Positions 56,480 through 63,834 of a stretch of DNA of 64,000 nucleotides are shown here, in pieces (within the stretch, counting starts at the first letter, position 1; each line of letters starts with the position of its first letter). A program made the position numbers and the translations under genes. The notes below the pieces were generated by a model. That model ran no database searches and was not told the origin of the DNA. It worked only from the letters and a program-made list of their open reading frames with translations. Source of the stretch: Streptomyces megasporus (GTDB lineage: Bacteria > Actinomycetota > Actinomycetes > Streptomycetales > Streptomycetaceae); the NCBI RefSeq assembly GCF_000718985.1, contig NZ_JODL01000029.1, positions 1 to 64,000 of the forward strand. The letters run 5' to 3'.

Positions 56480-56519
56480 AGAGCCGGGGCCCGCACCACA
56501 GGGTGCGGGCCCCGGCTCT
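56480..56519 (-). terminator. Terminator after the cold-shock gene
   Basis: Eighteen-pair perfect stem with four-base loop; on the minus strand it is followed by TTTCGCCTTT, so a good intrinsic terminator. It starts 15 bases beyond the cold-shock stop codon and is intact although the gene is truncated. Confidence 0.8.
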
Positions 56520-56534
56520 CGAACGCGCCAGGCG

Positions 56535-56630
56535 TCAGGCGGGGACGATGTTCTCCGCCTGCGGGCCCTTCTGGCCCTGGGTGACGTCGAAGGTCACCTT
56601 CTGGCCCTCGTGGAGCTCACGGAAGCCCTT
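56535..56630 (-). pseudogene. Cold-shock protein gene lacking its 5' half
   Basis: The minus strand encodes [20 protein letters not shown] and [11 protein letters not shown], the C-terminal 31 residues of a CspA-type protein, ending at TGA 56535. The N-terminal half (MxxGTVKWFNxxKGFGFI with the RNP motifs) is absent. The same frame runs into a stop about 35 codons upstream without any cold-shock homology, and I find the missing part in no other frame of the 354 bases up to the next gene. The break is at about 56628. Streptomycetes have several paralogues, so loss may be tolerated. Confidence 0.7.
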
Positions 56631-56984
56631 TGAACGGGGCAGTGTCCGGGACCGCACTGCGCGGCCCCCGAGTCGCCGCGATGATTACCCCGTCCGGAAA
56701 AAGCACCGGAAACAAGAAAGCGCACCCACGGCACGGGATGCCGGTGGGGGCACTTGTAAGTCTTTGGGAACCACAACTGCAACTGAGATCGACAGTAGCA
56801 CGGGGAGGGCGACGGCGGGTGGAGAGCTTTTCGGCCTCCGTCGCGGCGCCGCGGAGATCTCACGGGGCGATGGATTTTTCCTCTTCCGGCGAGAGCAGAT
56901 ATTCGCCTCCGCGGGCTGGAGCACTCCTGCCCGGGGAGGACGGTCCTCCACCGCGCCCGGGTGGGTCCCGCCCGGGCTTTTCGG

Positions 56985-57332
56985 TCAGGAGCCGGCGGGC
57001 CGGTCGGAGCCGGCTCCGGAGCGGCGCAGCTCCTCGTTGATCCGCAGGGCCTCCTCGAGTTGGTCCTCGAGGATCACGATGCGGCAGGCGGCCTCGATCG
57101 GGTTGCCGGCGTCGACGAGTTCACGGGCCCGTGCGGCGATGCGCAGTTGGTAGCGGGAGTAGCGGCGGTGCCCGCCTGCGGACCGCAGGGGGGTGATGAG
57201 CCCGGCCTCGCCGATGGCGCGCAGGAAAGCGGGGGTGGCGCCGATCATCTCCGCGGCGCGGCCCATGGTGTAGGCCGGGAAGTCGTCGTCGTCGAGCCTG
57301 TCGGTGGCGTTCGGTCGGTTCTTCTGGGGCAC
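56985..57332 (-). CDS. MerR-like helix-turn-helix regulator
   Basis: A 115-residue protein, starting at GTG 57332 with AGAGG five bases upstream (GTG 57338 is also possible). Core: [59 protein letters not shown], then a short helical end, too short for a sensor domain. Proteins of this type commonly lie beside cold-shock genes in streptomycetes. The stretch 56631-56984 downstream shows no gene. Confidence 0.85.
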   Translation of the reverse strand: MPQKNRPNATDRLDDDDFPAYTMGRAAEMIGATPAFLRAIGEAGLITPLRSAGGHRRYSRYQLRIAARARELVDAGNPIEAACRIVILEDQLEEALRINEELRRSGAGSDRPAGS

Positions 57333-57358
57333 CTGCACCTCTTGTCGGACGCGTCGAA

Positions 57359-57390
57359 GGGGCCCTGGTGCCGTACGGCACCAGGGCCCC
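57359..57390. repeat. Perfect 32-base palindrome upstream of the MerR-like gene
   Basis: Every base of 57359-57390 pairs with its mirror (half-site GGGGCCCTGGTGCCGT), with no loop spacer. It starts 21-27 bases before the regulator start codon, a place suited to an operator for a dimeric regulator or a leader hairpin. It is not followed by T-runs on either strand. The rest of the 639-base gap (57339-57977) holds an IS110 fragment and nothing else I recognise. Confidence 0.8.
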
Positions 57391-57845
57391 GAGAGTTTCA
57401 ACACCATCTGCCGGCGTCGTGGGCCGGCTTCCTGTTGTCCGCCCGGCCGCCGGAGGGGCGGGGGAGCGGGGATCGCGGATGTGTGACCGAGGACCACCTG
57501 CCAATTTCCGGGGTCTGCGGTACCCGAACGGTTCAGGCGACCGCCCGGGCGATCCTGATGGCGCCTGCTCCTCTCTGTCGGTTCTCTCTGTCGGGCACTC
57601 CTCGCGGCGGTTCGTGTCTGCTCTGCCGCGTGCTTTCGGACTCTGCTGACTACGGTCGAAATCGTAGCTTCGACGCCTCCGGATGTCTACCGTGGCGACG
57701 GTAGATTTTCGCGCTTCGAAAGAGCAGGATCACGCTGGGCGCCCCGAGGCCCCTCCACGCGCGATGATGTGCGAGGCCGCCTGCGAGGAGAGAGCCGAGC
57801 GTCGACGGCGTGACATACACCACCCTCGTGGACCCGTGCCAGGCC

Positions 57846-57947
57846 GGCGTCGGCCCGGTCCGCGCTCTGCGGGCGGCCGGTGTGCAAGCCGTCGAGGTCA
57901 ACCGTCCGAATCGGGCGATGCGCCGCGGGTGGGGCAAGAGCGACGCC
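57846..57947 (+). pseudogene. IS110-family transposase fragment
   Basis: The plus-strand frame reads GVGPVRALRAAGVQAVEVNR followed by PNRAMRRGWGKSDA. This corresponds to the A-L-x-x-x-L-x-x-x-G-x-x-V-V-E-V-N-R-P-x-R-x-x-R-R-x-x-G-K-S-D-x block of the IS110 DEDD domain. Only ~34 residues remain. It lies immediately downstream of the NACHT gene on the opposite strand, suggesting mobile-element activity at the edge of this module. Confidence 0.55.
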
Positions 57948-57977
57948 GCCGGCCGCCCATCGGGGCGCGGCGGTCCG

Positions 57978-60548
57978 TCACGTCCCCGCCGGGGGACGCC
58001 ACCGCTCGCCCGCGAAGCGAACGAGCGCGTCGTGCAGCTCGGGCGGGACCACCGTGTCGTCCGGATCCCCGGTGGGACTGTCGAGCGGCCACAGGGCGAT
58101 CCAGCCCGTGCTGTTGACACGGATGCGCGGCCCCGGAGCGCTCTCGGGGCTCGGCCGCAGGTGGAGCATGACGGTGCCGTCGTTCCTCTCCAACGGCGGT
58201 TCGTACGGCCGCGCCGCGACCTCCGCGACGTCCCGCCACTCGAAGCGTGTCGTGCGCTTGCCCAACGCGAACTCGATGCCGTCGTCGTCCAGACACAGCT
58301 CGGCCCTGCGCCAGGTGAGCGGTGGGATCAGCAGGTCGAGGACGAGTGGCAGCGCCACGAAGAAGCCCACGGTCTGCCGGGCGCCGGGATCGTGCCAACC
58401 GTCCCCGATGGTGATGTTGCCGGCCCATACCAGGGCCAACGTCCACATCATCACGTAGACGGCCGGCTGCCCCCTGGGGTGCCGGAGCCCGACATAGCCG
58501 GGGATGCGCACGGACCGTGGGGTGCGGCTCACCGGGGGAAGCGGACGGACCGGCCAGGGCGGGCGAGTGGCGGCGCGTCGCCGACGGAGCATCCGAGCGC
58601 CACCGCGCCGGCCGACCGTGAGGTGTTTCTGGAGTTGGGCGTGGCGGAACCGGTAGACGCCGCCGACCTGCCGCAGCAGGCCCACCCGCCGCGCGTCCTC
58701 CAGGAACGCCATGGTCGACCACGGCAGCCTTCCCAGGCTCGCGAGCGTCGCCTTCGCCAGCAGCCACTGCGCCCAGGGGCTGAGCGTCACGATCACCGCC
58801 GCCGCGCCCACGGTTCCGGAGACCCAACTGCCCAGCAGCACGGCGTGGTTGGGCACCTGGACGGCGTACAGGGTGCCGATGGCCCCGATCACGGGCGCGA
58901 CGCCCAGCAGCATCAGCACCGTGCCGGCCCGTTCGCCGTTCAGCAGGGCCCTCGGCCCGATGGCCTGCGCGGTGTCGGCGGGCGCGCCGACGACCAGCAT
59001 GAGCAGCGCCGGGACGGTGAAGCCCAGCGCCAGGAGCGGTTCGTCCCGGCTCAGGAGGAGGGCGATGGGCGTCAGGCACACCAGGAGCCAGAACAGGCTC
59101 GAAAGGCGGGAGCGGTGCCGGCCGAGCCCGGCGGGCCGGCGGGGCAGAGTCCCTTTCCGCGCCTGCGAGAGCATCAGGAGTATGCCGCCCATGCACCCCA
59201 TCAACATGGAGACAAGGGCTCCCGCGGCCACTTGGAAGGCCAGATACGGATTGCCTCCGACGATCCAGTCCTGGAACCACGAGGAGCCCGCCATCAGCAG
59301 GTAGTAGCCGGCCACCAGGACCGGCGCCTTGAAGGCCGTCGGCGGCTTCGCGCGGTGCAGCTCCCACCAGGCGAGGTCCTTCGTCTTCAACGTGGTGAGA
59401 TGGGTCGCGAGGAAGCCGAGGGCGCGCCGCGCCCGCGCGTGCCCCCAGTCGCGCACCGGGTGGGGCTGGTGGGGCGAGGCCGGGCCGGTGGGGAACGCGG
59501 CGGGGACGATGGAGTCGAGCAGATGCCGTTCGGCCGCCGCCACGTCGGGGAAGCGGGACTCGTCGGCGAGTTCGCCGGGGTCGGCGTCCGGACGGGCGTA
59601 CACCGTGCGGGCCAGCCACAGCATCAGCGGGGACGAGAGGGCTCGGGCCGCCGTGGCCTCGGGGTGGTGCGCGAGGTGGTCGAGGAGCGCCTGCCACTGC
59701 CGGAGGCGGCGCGGGTGTGCGGAGCCGCGCAGGTACTCCGCCGCCGCGGCCCCCGCCACGGGCCGTGCCCTGATCACGGCCGCCGCCTGTAACACGGCCT
59801 CTTCCTCGACGAGTTCGGTGTACTCCGCCGCGCGGGAGGTGAGGATCAGCGGCATGCCGTCGGCGCCCGCCCTGTTGAGCCCGGCCAGCGCCGCCGACCG
59901 GAGCGGACGCGGCAGTTCGTCCAGGCCGTCGAGGACGGGCAGCACCCGCCGGTCGCGGACCAGTTCGCGGATGCGGGACCGGTTCAGGTCCCTGGTCAGC
60001 CCGGCGTACTCCTCGTGGACGCGGCGCGCGAGCCAGACGTCGAAGTGTTCCTTGCCCGCGTTCCAGGACGACACCAGCAGCGGCACGGGGACGGGGACGG
60101 GCCGCGTCTCGTCCCGCAGGCTCAGCAACTCCAGTGTGAGCAGGATCGCCAGGGACGTCTTGCCCGAGCCGGGAGCGCCGATGATCACCAGGCGCTGGGC
60201 GGGCAGGGCCCGGAAGGCGGCGGCGAGTTCGGCGAGGCCCGCGGTGCTGCCGGTGATGTCGGCGCCGACGTGCTCGCGGTGGTCGGCGACCGTCCAGTCG
60301 GCCTGCCAGCCCACCGCGAGCCTGGCGCTTCCCGTCAGGCCCAGGGCTCCGGCCTCGTCCCGCCACTGGGCGAGCACCACGCGCGCCAACTCGGCGGCGG
60401 CGCGGTCCTGTGCCGTCCGAGGCGGCGGCAGGTGCAGATGGACGGCGCCGAAGTCCCGGCCCTGGATCACATATGTCGCGTTGCCGCCGGAGAACACGTT
60501 GCGCACATCGCCCTGTGCCCGCTCCGCCCGCCCCTCCCGCTCCGACAT
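57978..60548 (-). CDS. NACHT/NLR-type membrane ATPase with N-terminal amyloid-like motif
   Basis: An 856-residue STAND-type protein. Residues 17-39 are a short motif, N-V-F-S-G-G then four residues, V-I-Q-G-R-D-F and HLH, matching in spacing the C-terminal motif of the neighbouring small protein. The NTPase has P-loop GAPGSGKT (124-131) and Walker B LPVLDGLDEL (203-212), with SRAAEY after it as sensor. The middle (~400-620) has about eight hydrophobic helices, so it is probably membrane-embedded. The C terminus has two more helices and a PH-like/DUF region (RFEWRDVAEVAARPYEPP). There is no obvious TPR/WD repeat sensor. Likely threat-sensing and signalling to the effector. Confidence 0.85.
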   Translation of the reverse strand: MSEREGRAERAQGDVRNVFSGGNATYVIQGRDFGAVHLHLPPPRTAQDRAAAELARVVLAQWRDEAGALGLTGSARLAVGWQADWTVADHREHVGADITGSTAGLAELAAAFRALPAQRLVIIGAPGSGKTSLAILLTLELLSLRDETRPVPVPVPLLVSSWNAGKEHFDVWLARRVHEEYAGLTRDLNRSRIRELVRDRRVLPVLDGLDELPRPLRSAALAGLNRAGADGMPLILTSRAAEYTELVEEEAVLQAAAVIRARPVAGAAAAEYLRGSAHPRRLRQWQALLDHLAHHPEATAARALSSPLMLWLARTVYARPDADPGELADESRFPDVAAAERHLLDSIVPAAFPTGPASPHQPHPVRDWGHARARRALGFLATHLTTLKTKDLAWWELHRAKPPTAFKAPVLVAGYYLLMAGSSWFQDWIVGGNPYLAFQVAAGALVSMLMGCMGGILLMLSQARKGTLPRRPAGLGRHRSRLSSLFWLLVCLTPIALLLSRDEPLLALGFTVPALLMLVVGAPADTAQAIGPRALLNGERAGTVLMLLGVAPVIGAIGTLYAVQVPNHAVLLGSWVSGTVGAAAVIVTLSPWAQWLLAKATLASLGRLPWSTMAFLEDARRVGLLRQVGGVYRFRHAQLQKHLTVGRRGGARMLRRRRAATRPPWPVRPLPPVSRTPRSVRIPGYVGLRHPRGQPAVYVMMWTLALVWAGNITIGDGWHDPGARQTVGFFVALPLVLDLLIPPLTWRRAELCLDDDGIEFALGKRTTRFEWRDVAEVAARPYEPPLERNDGTVMLHLRPSPESAPGPRIRVNSTGWIALWPLDSPTGDPDDTVVPPELHDALVRFAGERWRPPAGT

Positions 60549-60638
60549 GGCCGCTCAGCCGGCCTTCCGCCGCGGCCTACAGGAAAGCCCCACCTGGCAC
60601 ACCCCCGTCACACCGGCGTCGCGTTCGTCTCCCCCGCT

Positions 60639-60678
60639 CCGGCGTCCGGCTCGGGCGCCCCGGCGTCCGGCTCGGGCG
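60639..60678. repeat. Two 21-base direct repeats between effector and NLR genes
   Basis: The 19-base unit CCGGCGTCCGGCTCGGGCG occurs at 60639-60657 and 60660-60678, in the 214-base spacer. It may be a regulatory or recombination scar; no coding frame is evident. Confidence 0.6.
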
Positions 60679-60762
60679 ACCGCCCGGACGGGCCGGCACG
60701 GGGAGGCGGACCGCTGCTCCCACCTCAGAATGCCACGGGCCGGCCGGGCTGTCGCCGCCGTG

Positions 60763-61179
60763 TCACGGCTGGTTGAAGGTGATGGGGCCGTGGAAGTCCC
60801 GCCCCATGACGACGGTGCCCTGCGTGCCGCCCGTGATCTCGTTGTGGACGTCTCCCGCACCGGTTCCCGCCACAGCCTCCCCCGCCGTGCTCCGCCAGGC
60901 CGCGAGGTCCGCGCGGAAGGCGTCGTCGTGCGCGGCGCGGAGCGCCAGCGCGCGGGCGAGCGCACGGGCGCGCTCCTCGCTCTCGGCCCGCTCCTCCAGG
61001 GCCGCGAACTCCTCCTCCCCCGACGGGACGTCCTCGGGGGCGTCGGGCGCGTCGGGTGCCGCCTCCGGCGCGGTGCGGCGGCGCACGAGGTCACGCAGCG
61101 ACGTCCAGGCGTGCTGCCCCGCCGCGCCCGCCGTGCCGCTGGCCAGGGCCACCAGAAGATCGGCCGCGATCGTTTCCAT
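60763..61179 (-). CDS. Small helical effector with C-terminal amyloid-like motif (Bell-type)
   Basis: A 138-residue protein starting at ATG 61179 (GGAGGA five bases upstream). The N terminus METIAADLLVALASGTAGAA is a hydrophobic/amphipathic helix. Then comes AWTSLRDLVRRR, an acidic Pro/Glu stretch and a second helical block (ARALARALALRAAHDDAFRA, DLAAWRS), after which a Gly/Ala linker leads to the motif at 113-135: N-E-I-T-G-G, four residues, V-V-M-G-R-D-F. The layout fits bacterial Bell-domain effectors, thought to act on membranes after amyloid templating by a partner NLR, here encoded 214 bases downstream. Confidence 0.75.
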   Translation of the reverse strand: METIAADLLVALASGTAGAAGQHAWTSLRDLVRRRTAPEAAPDAPDAPEDVPSGEEEFAALEERAESEERARALARALALRAAHDDAFRADLAAWRSTAGEAVAGTGAGDVHNEITGGTQGTVVMGRDFHGPITFNQP

Positions 61180-61207
61180 GGTGTCCTCCGTATCTCCGTC
61201 GTCCCCC

Positions 61208-61228
61208 GTGCGACGTGCGACGTGCGAC
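61208..61228. repeat. Three tandem GTGCGAC units upstream of the effector gene
   Basis: Exact 7-base triplication in the 138-base region between the lipoprotein stop and the effector start. It lies about 30 bases before the effector start codon, where it could influence expression. Confidence 0.7.
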
Positions 61229-61231
61229 GAG

Positions 61232-61271
61232 ACGTGCTCGACGGCCTCCCGAGGGAGACCGCCGAGCACGT
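61232..61271 (-). terminator. Terminator of the lipoprotein gene
   Basis: Thirteen-base arms (61232-61244, 61259-61271) with one mismatch plus inner CTCCC/GGGAG pairing, 47 bases beyond the lipoprotein stop on the minus strand. It separates that gene from the effector-NLR pair. Confidence 0.6.
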
Positions 61272-61317
61272 TTCCTGGTTGCTCCCCATCCGAGGAGCGG
61301 GGTGAACTCCCGTGGGA

Positions 61318-62214
61318 TCAGTGGTAGTTCCAGCGCTGCCCGTCGCTGCGGACCTTGCAGTGGATGATGCGGCCGTTGGCGTCGTGCGTCCGCATGCCGA
61401 CGTGCTTGTTGGCGCAGAACTGGCCGGCCCGGTAGCAGTTGCCCGCCGGGGACATCAGCTCGCACTGACCGTTCCACCCGGCCGCGTTGTCGGAGCCGCC
61501 GCCGGAGCCACCGGAACTTCCGGAGCCGCCGGAGCCGCTGTCGCGCCGCGGAGCCGGGGGCGGGGTGTGGTTGGGGTCGTTCTTCTTGTCCTGGTAGGTG
61601 CCCTTCCCGGCCGGGCAGGAGCCGCCCTCGACCAGGGTCAGCGTCGCCTCGGTGTCGGGCTTGGCTTCCTTGCCGGCCGCGGGGGACTGGAAGCAGACGG
61701 TGTGGTCGTCCGCGTCGCTCTCCACGTCGGCGGCGGAGAGGGACACGTCCTTGTAGGCCGAGTCGACGCCGATGTTCTCCTCGTCCAGACCCGTCTTGGT
61801 CAGCGCCTTGACGGCCTTGGCGTAGGTCGACCCGACGACGTCGGGGACCGTGGGCCAGGCGAGCGGGTCGCCGTCCTTCTTCGGGCAGAGAGCGCCTTCT
61901 TCGACGGCTCCGTAGTCGACGGTGCCGTAACCGATGGTCTCGAAGCACACCGTCCAGCTCCCGGAAGGCCGGGCGTCGCCCTTGTTGGCATTGTGGGAGG
62001 AGACGGCGTAACCGGCGGCCTCGGCGGCCTCCTGCGCCTCCTTGAGGGACACCCCCTTCTGGGAAGTGATGTCCTCCGGCTTCGCCGTCACCGTGGCGGT
62101 GGCGGTCGCGGTGACGGTGACGGTCTCTTTCGGTTCCGCCTCGGCGCCGCTTCCCGAACAGGCCCCGAGCAGGAAGGTGCTCAGTACACCGAGGGTGACG
62201 AGCCTTCCGCGCAT
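61318..62214 (-). CDS. Secreted lipoprotein with PASTA-like domains
   Basis: About 298 residues from ATG 62214. MRGRLVTLGVLSTFLLGACS is a lipoprotein signal with lipobox LLGAC (Cys19). A Thr/Val-rich stretch follows, then two modules resembling PASTA folds (LKEAQEAAEAAGYAVSSHNA; PTVPDVVGSTYAKAVKALTK), a Ser/Gly linker, and a C-terminal cysteine-containing domain (GQCELMSPAGNCYRAGQFCA, HCK) of a type common in streptomycete surface proteins. An ATG at 62325 has a much better ribosome site (AGGGGGGCGGG) and would add 37 residues before the signal, so the start is uncertain. Confidence 0.75.
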   Translation of the reverse strand: MRGRLVTLGVLSTFLLGACSGSGAEAEPKETVTVTATATATVTAKPEDITSQKGVSLKEAQEAAEAAGYAVSSHNANKGDARPSGSWTVCFETIGYGTVDYGAVEEGALCPKKDGDPLAWPTVPDVVGSTYAKAVKALTKTGLDEENIGVDSAYKDVSLSAADVESDADDHTVCFQSPAAGKEAKPDTEATLTLVEGGSCPAGKGTYQDKKNDPNHTPPPAPRRDSGSGGSGSSGGSGGGSDNAAGWNGQCELMSPAGNCYRAGQFCANKHVGMRTHDANGRIIHCKVRSDGQRWNYH

Positions 62215-62638
62215 CGCGGTGCGACCCGCTGCCCGCTTTCCCCTCCCCAACGGGTTCCGGGCCGCCAATCGATCTTGTATTCGCTGCCTTTGCGATATGT
62301 TCCGCGCAGCGTGAAACTCCGTCATCCCGCCCCCCTGGCAGTGCCGTTCGTGTGAAAAATCCTAACCCGGCCGGAACCACCCGGAGTGCGCGATACTCGG
62401 CACCGGCTTCCCCGCCACGGCCATCACCAAGATCGAATATCGCGCGCGACAGGACGGGCGGAGCATGACCGCGAGGTCACGGCGGCGAGGAGATCGATTC
62501 ATCGCCGGCCGACCGTTACCGCGCCGCGTGAACGAACTCACAGAACGCCGGCCCACACCCCCACGACGACCGCCAGGAGACCGCAGGCGTCGGCCGCCCA
62601 TGATCACGTGACCCCGCACCACCCCCGCGGGGACGCTT

Positions 62639-63145
62639 TCACACACCCTCCAGTCTGGCCGTGCGCCAGATGCGGACCAGGCAGTATTGATCTCTTCCGT
62701 TCAATTCCTCCTCATGGCCCTGCGTTGTCGGCAGAACACTCCGGCCCCCCGCCAACGGAGAGGTGAAGGGCCCCCTCTCGGGGTTGAATATCCAGTGCCA
62801 CCGCATCCTGTACAGGCCGGGCGAGGGCAGGATCAGGGGAGTGTCCTCCCTTCCGTCATCGATGGTCTCCAGGCCGAGTTCTCCCCCGGGAAGCTCTACT
62901 TCCACCTCCTCCGTGCCAGACCACTGATCGGTGTTCTTCGGAGGGGTTGTGGACCAACTCTCCAACCGTACGAACGCCCGGATCACCTGGGGCGGCACCT
63001 GTAGATACACCATGCCGGGGGCGGAAACCAGCCACCTCGAATAGTCCGCATTCGGCGAATATGTGTCGACGGTTGTGTCAACCAGCCCAAATATTCGGTA
63101 ACTTGGAACAACTGTGGTCTCGAAAGCGTCCAACAACCTGCTCAA
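62639..63145 (-). CDS. Unrecognised protein, beta-rich
   Basis: A 168-residue protein without signal peptide: YRIFGLVDTTVDTYSPNADY, PGMVYLQVPPQVIRAFVRLE, EVEVELPGGELGLETIDDG, then LPSPGLYRMRWHWIFNPERG and QYCLVRIWRT. The pattern of alternating strands suggests a beta-sandwich. I know no family. The 314-424 bases upstream of it toward the lipoprotein start (62215-62638) hold no gene I can support. Confidence 0.55.
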   Translation of the reverse strand: MSRLLDAFETTVVPSYRIFGLVDTTVDTYSPNADYSRWLVSAPGMVYLQVPPQVIRAFVRLESWSTTPPKNTDQWSGTEEVEVELPGGELGLETIDDGREDTPLILPSPGLYRMRWHWIFNPERGPFTSPLAGGRSVLPTTQGHEEELNGRDQYCLVRIWRTARLEGV

Positions 63146-63297
63146 GGATCACCTCGCACGTCCCATTCGGTCCTCGGGTGACATGATGCCCCAAGTGATC
63201 ACTCGACCTGTGGTCTCCCCCAAGATCGCACATGCCCGGAACGTCAAGCACCACGGCACCGGTTTCATCGCGCGCTTCGAGACCAAGCCCGGCTTCT

Positions 63298-63726
63298 TCA
63301 TGGATGAAGCGGAGCCTCCCGCCGGGGGCTGCCGAGGACGCGCATGACCTCGTGGGTCAGCTCCACGAGCCTTCCGTTCTCGACCGCGAGGGTGTCGCTC
63401 GTCGCCGTCCTGACTTTCTCCACGAAGTCCTCCGGCAGACGCAGGTGGTATCTGAGCAGGTAGAACCCGAGATCTCCCCGCCAGATCCACTCGCCATCGG
63501 TGTAGACGGAGCCGCCTCCCAGGATGTTTTCACCGGAACCGAGGACGTCTTCGGTGACCCCCATGGAGGCGAAGATCTCGTGCCCTCTCCCCAGATAGTC
63601 GGCGGATTCCTCTTCCAGAACTCCCGGACCGTCCGCCAGGAATTCCCGGATCGATCCGTCAGGAGTCCCCGCACCAGCCGGCCAGAATTCTTCATGGAAG
63701 CCGAGAATCTTCACCAGGCGTCCCAC
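63298..63726 (-). CDS. Unrecognised small protein, possibly immunity-type
   Basis: A 142-residue acidic protein: MGRLVKILGFHEEFWPAGAG, IREFLADGPGVLEEESADYL, SVYTDGEWIWRGDLGFYLLR, YHLRLPEDFVEKVR and ELTHEVMRVLG. I recall similar small streptomycete proteins near toxin genes, but cannot name a family. It lies in line with two other unknown genes on the same strand. Confidence 0.6.
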   Translation of the reverse strand: MGRLVKILGFHEEFWPAGAGTPDGSIREFLADGPGVLEEESADYLGRGHEIFASMGVTEDVLGSGENILGGGSVYTDGEWIWRGDLGFYLLRYHLRLPEDFVEKVRTATSDTLAVENGRLVELTHEVMRVLGSPRREAPLHP

Positions 63727-63834
63727 CCGTTTCCCGCCGTGCCGAACAGGGGGTGCTCTCGAGCCAACCTCCGGGGAACCGGAAGGACCATCTCCCCCTG
63801 TTCCCCTGCGGACGGCACACCCAAGAGTCTCCCC

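Noticed and set aside
57810-59792. A 660-codon plus-strand frame opposite the NACHT gene
   Set aside because: Only its first ~45 codons resemble a protein family (IS110); the rest is the antisense of the NACHT gene.
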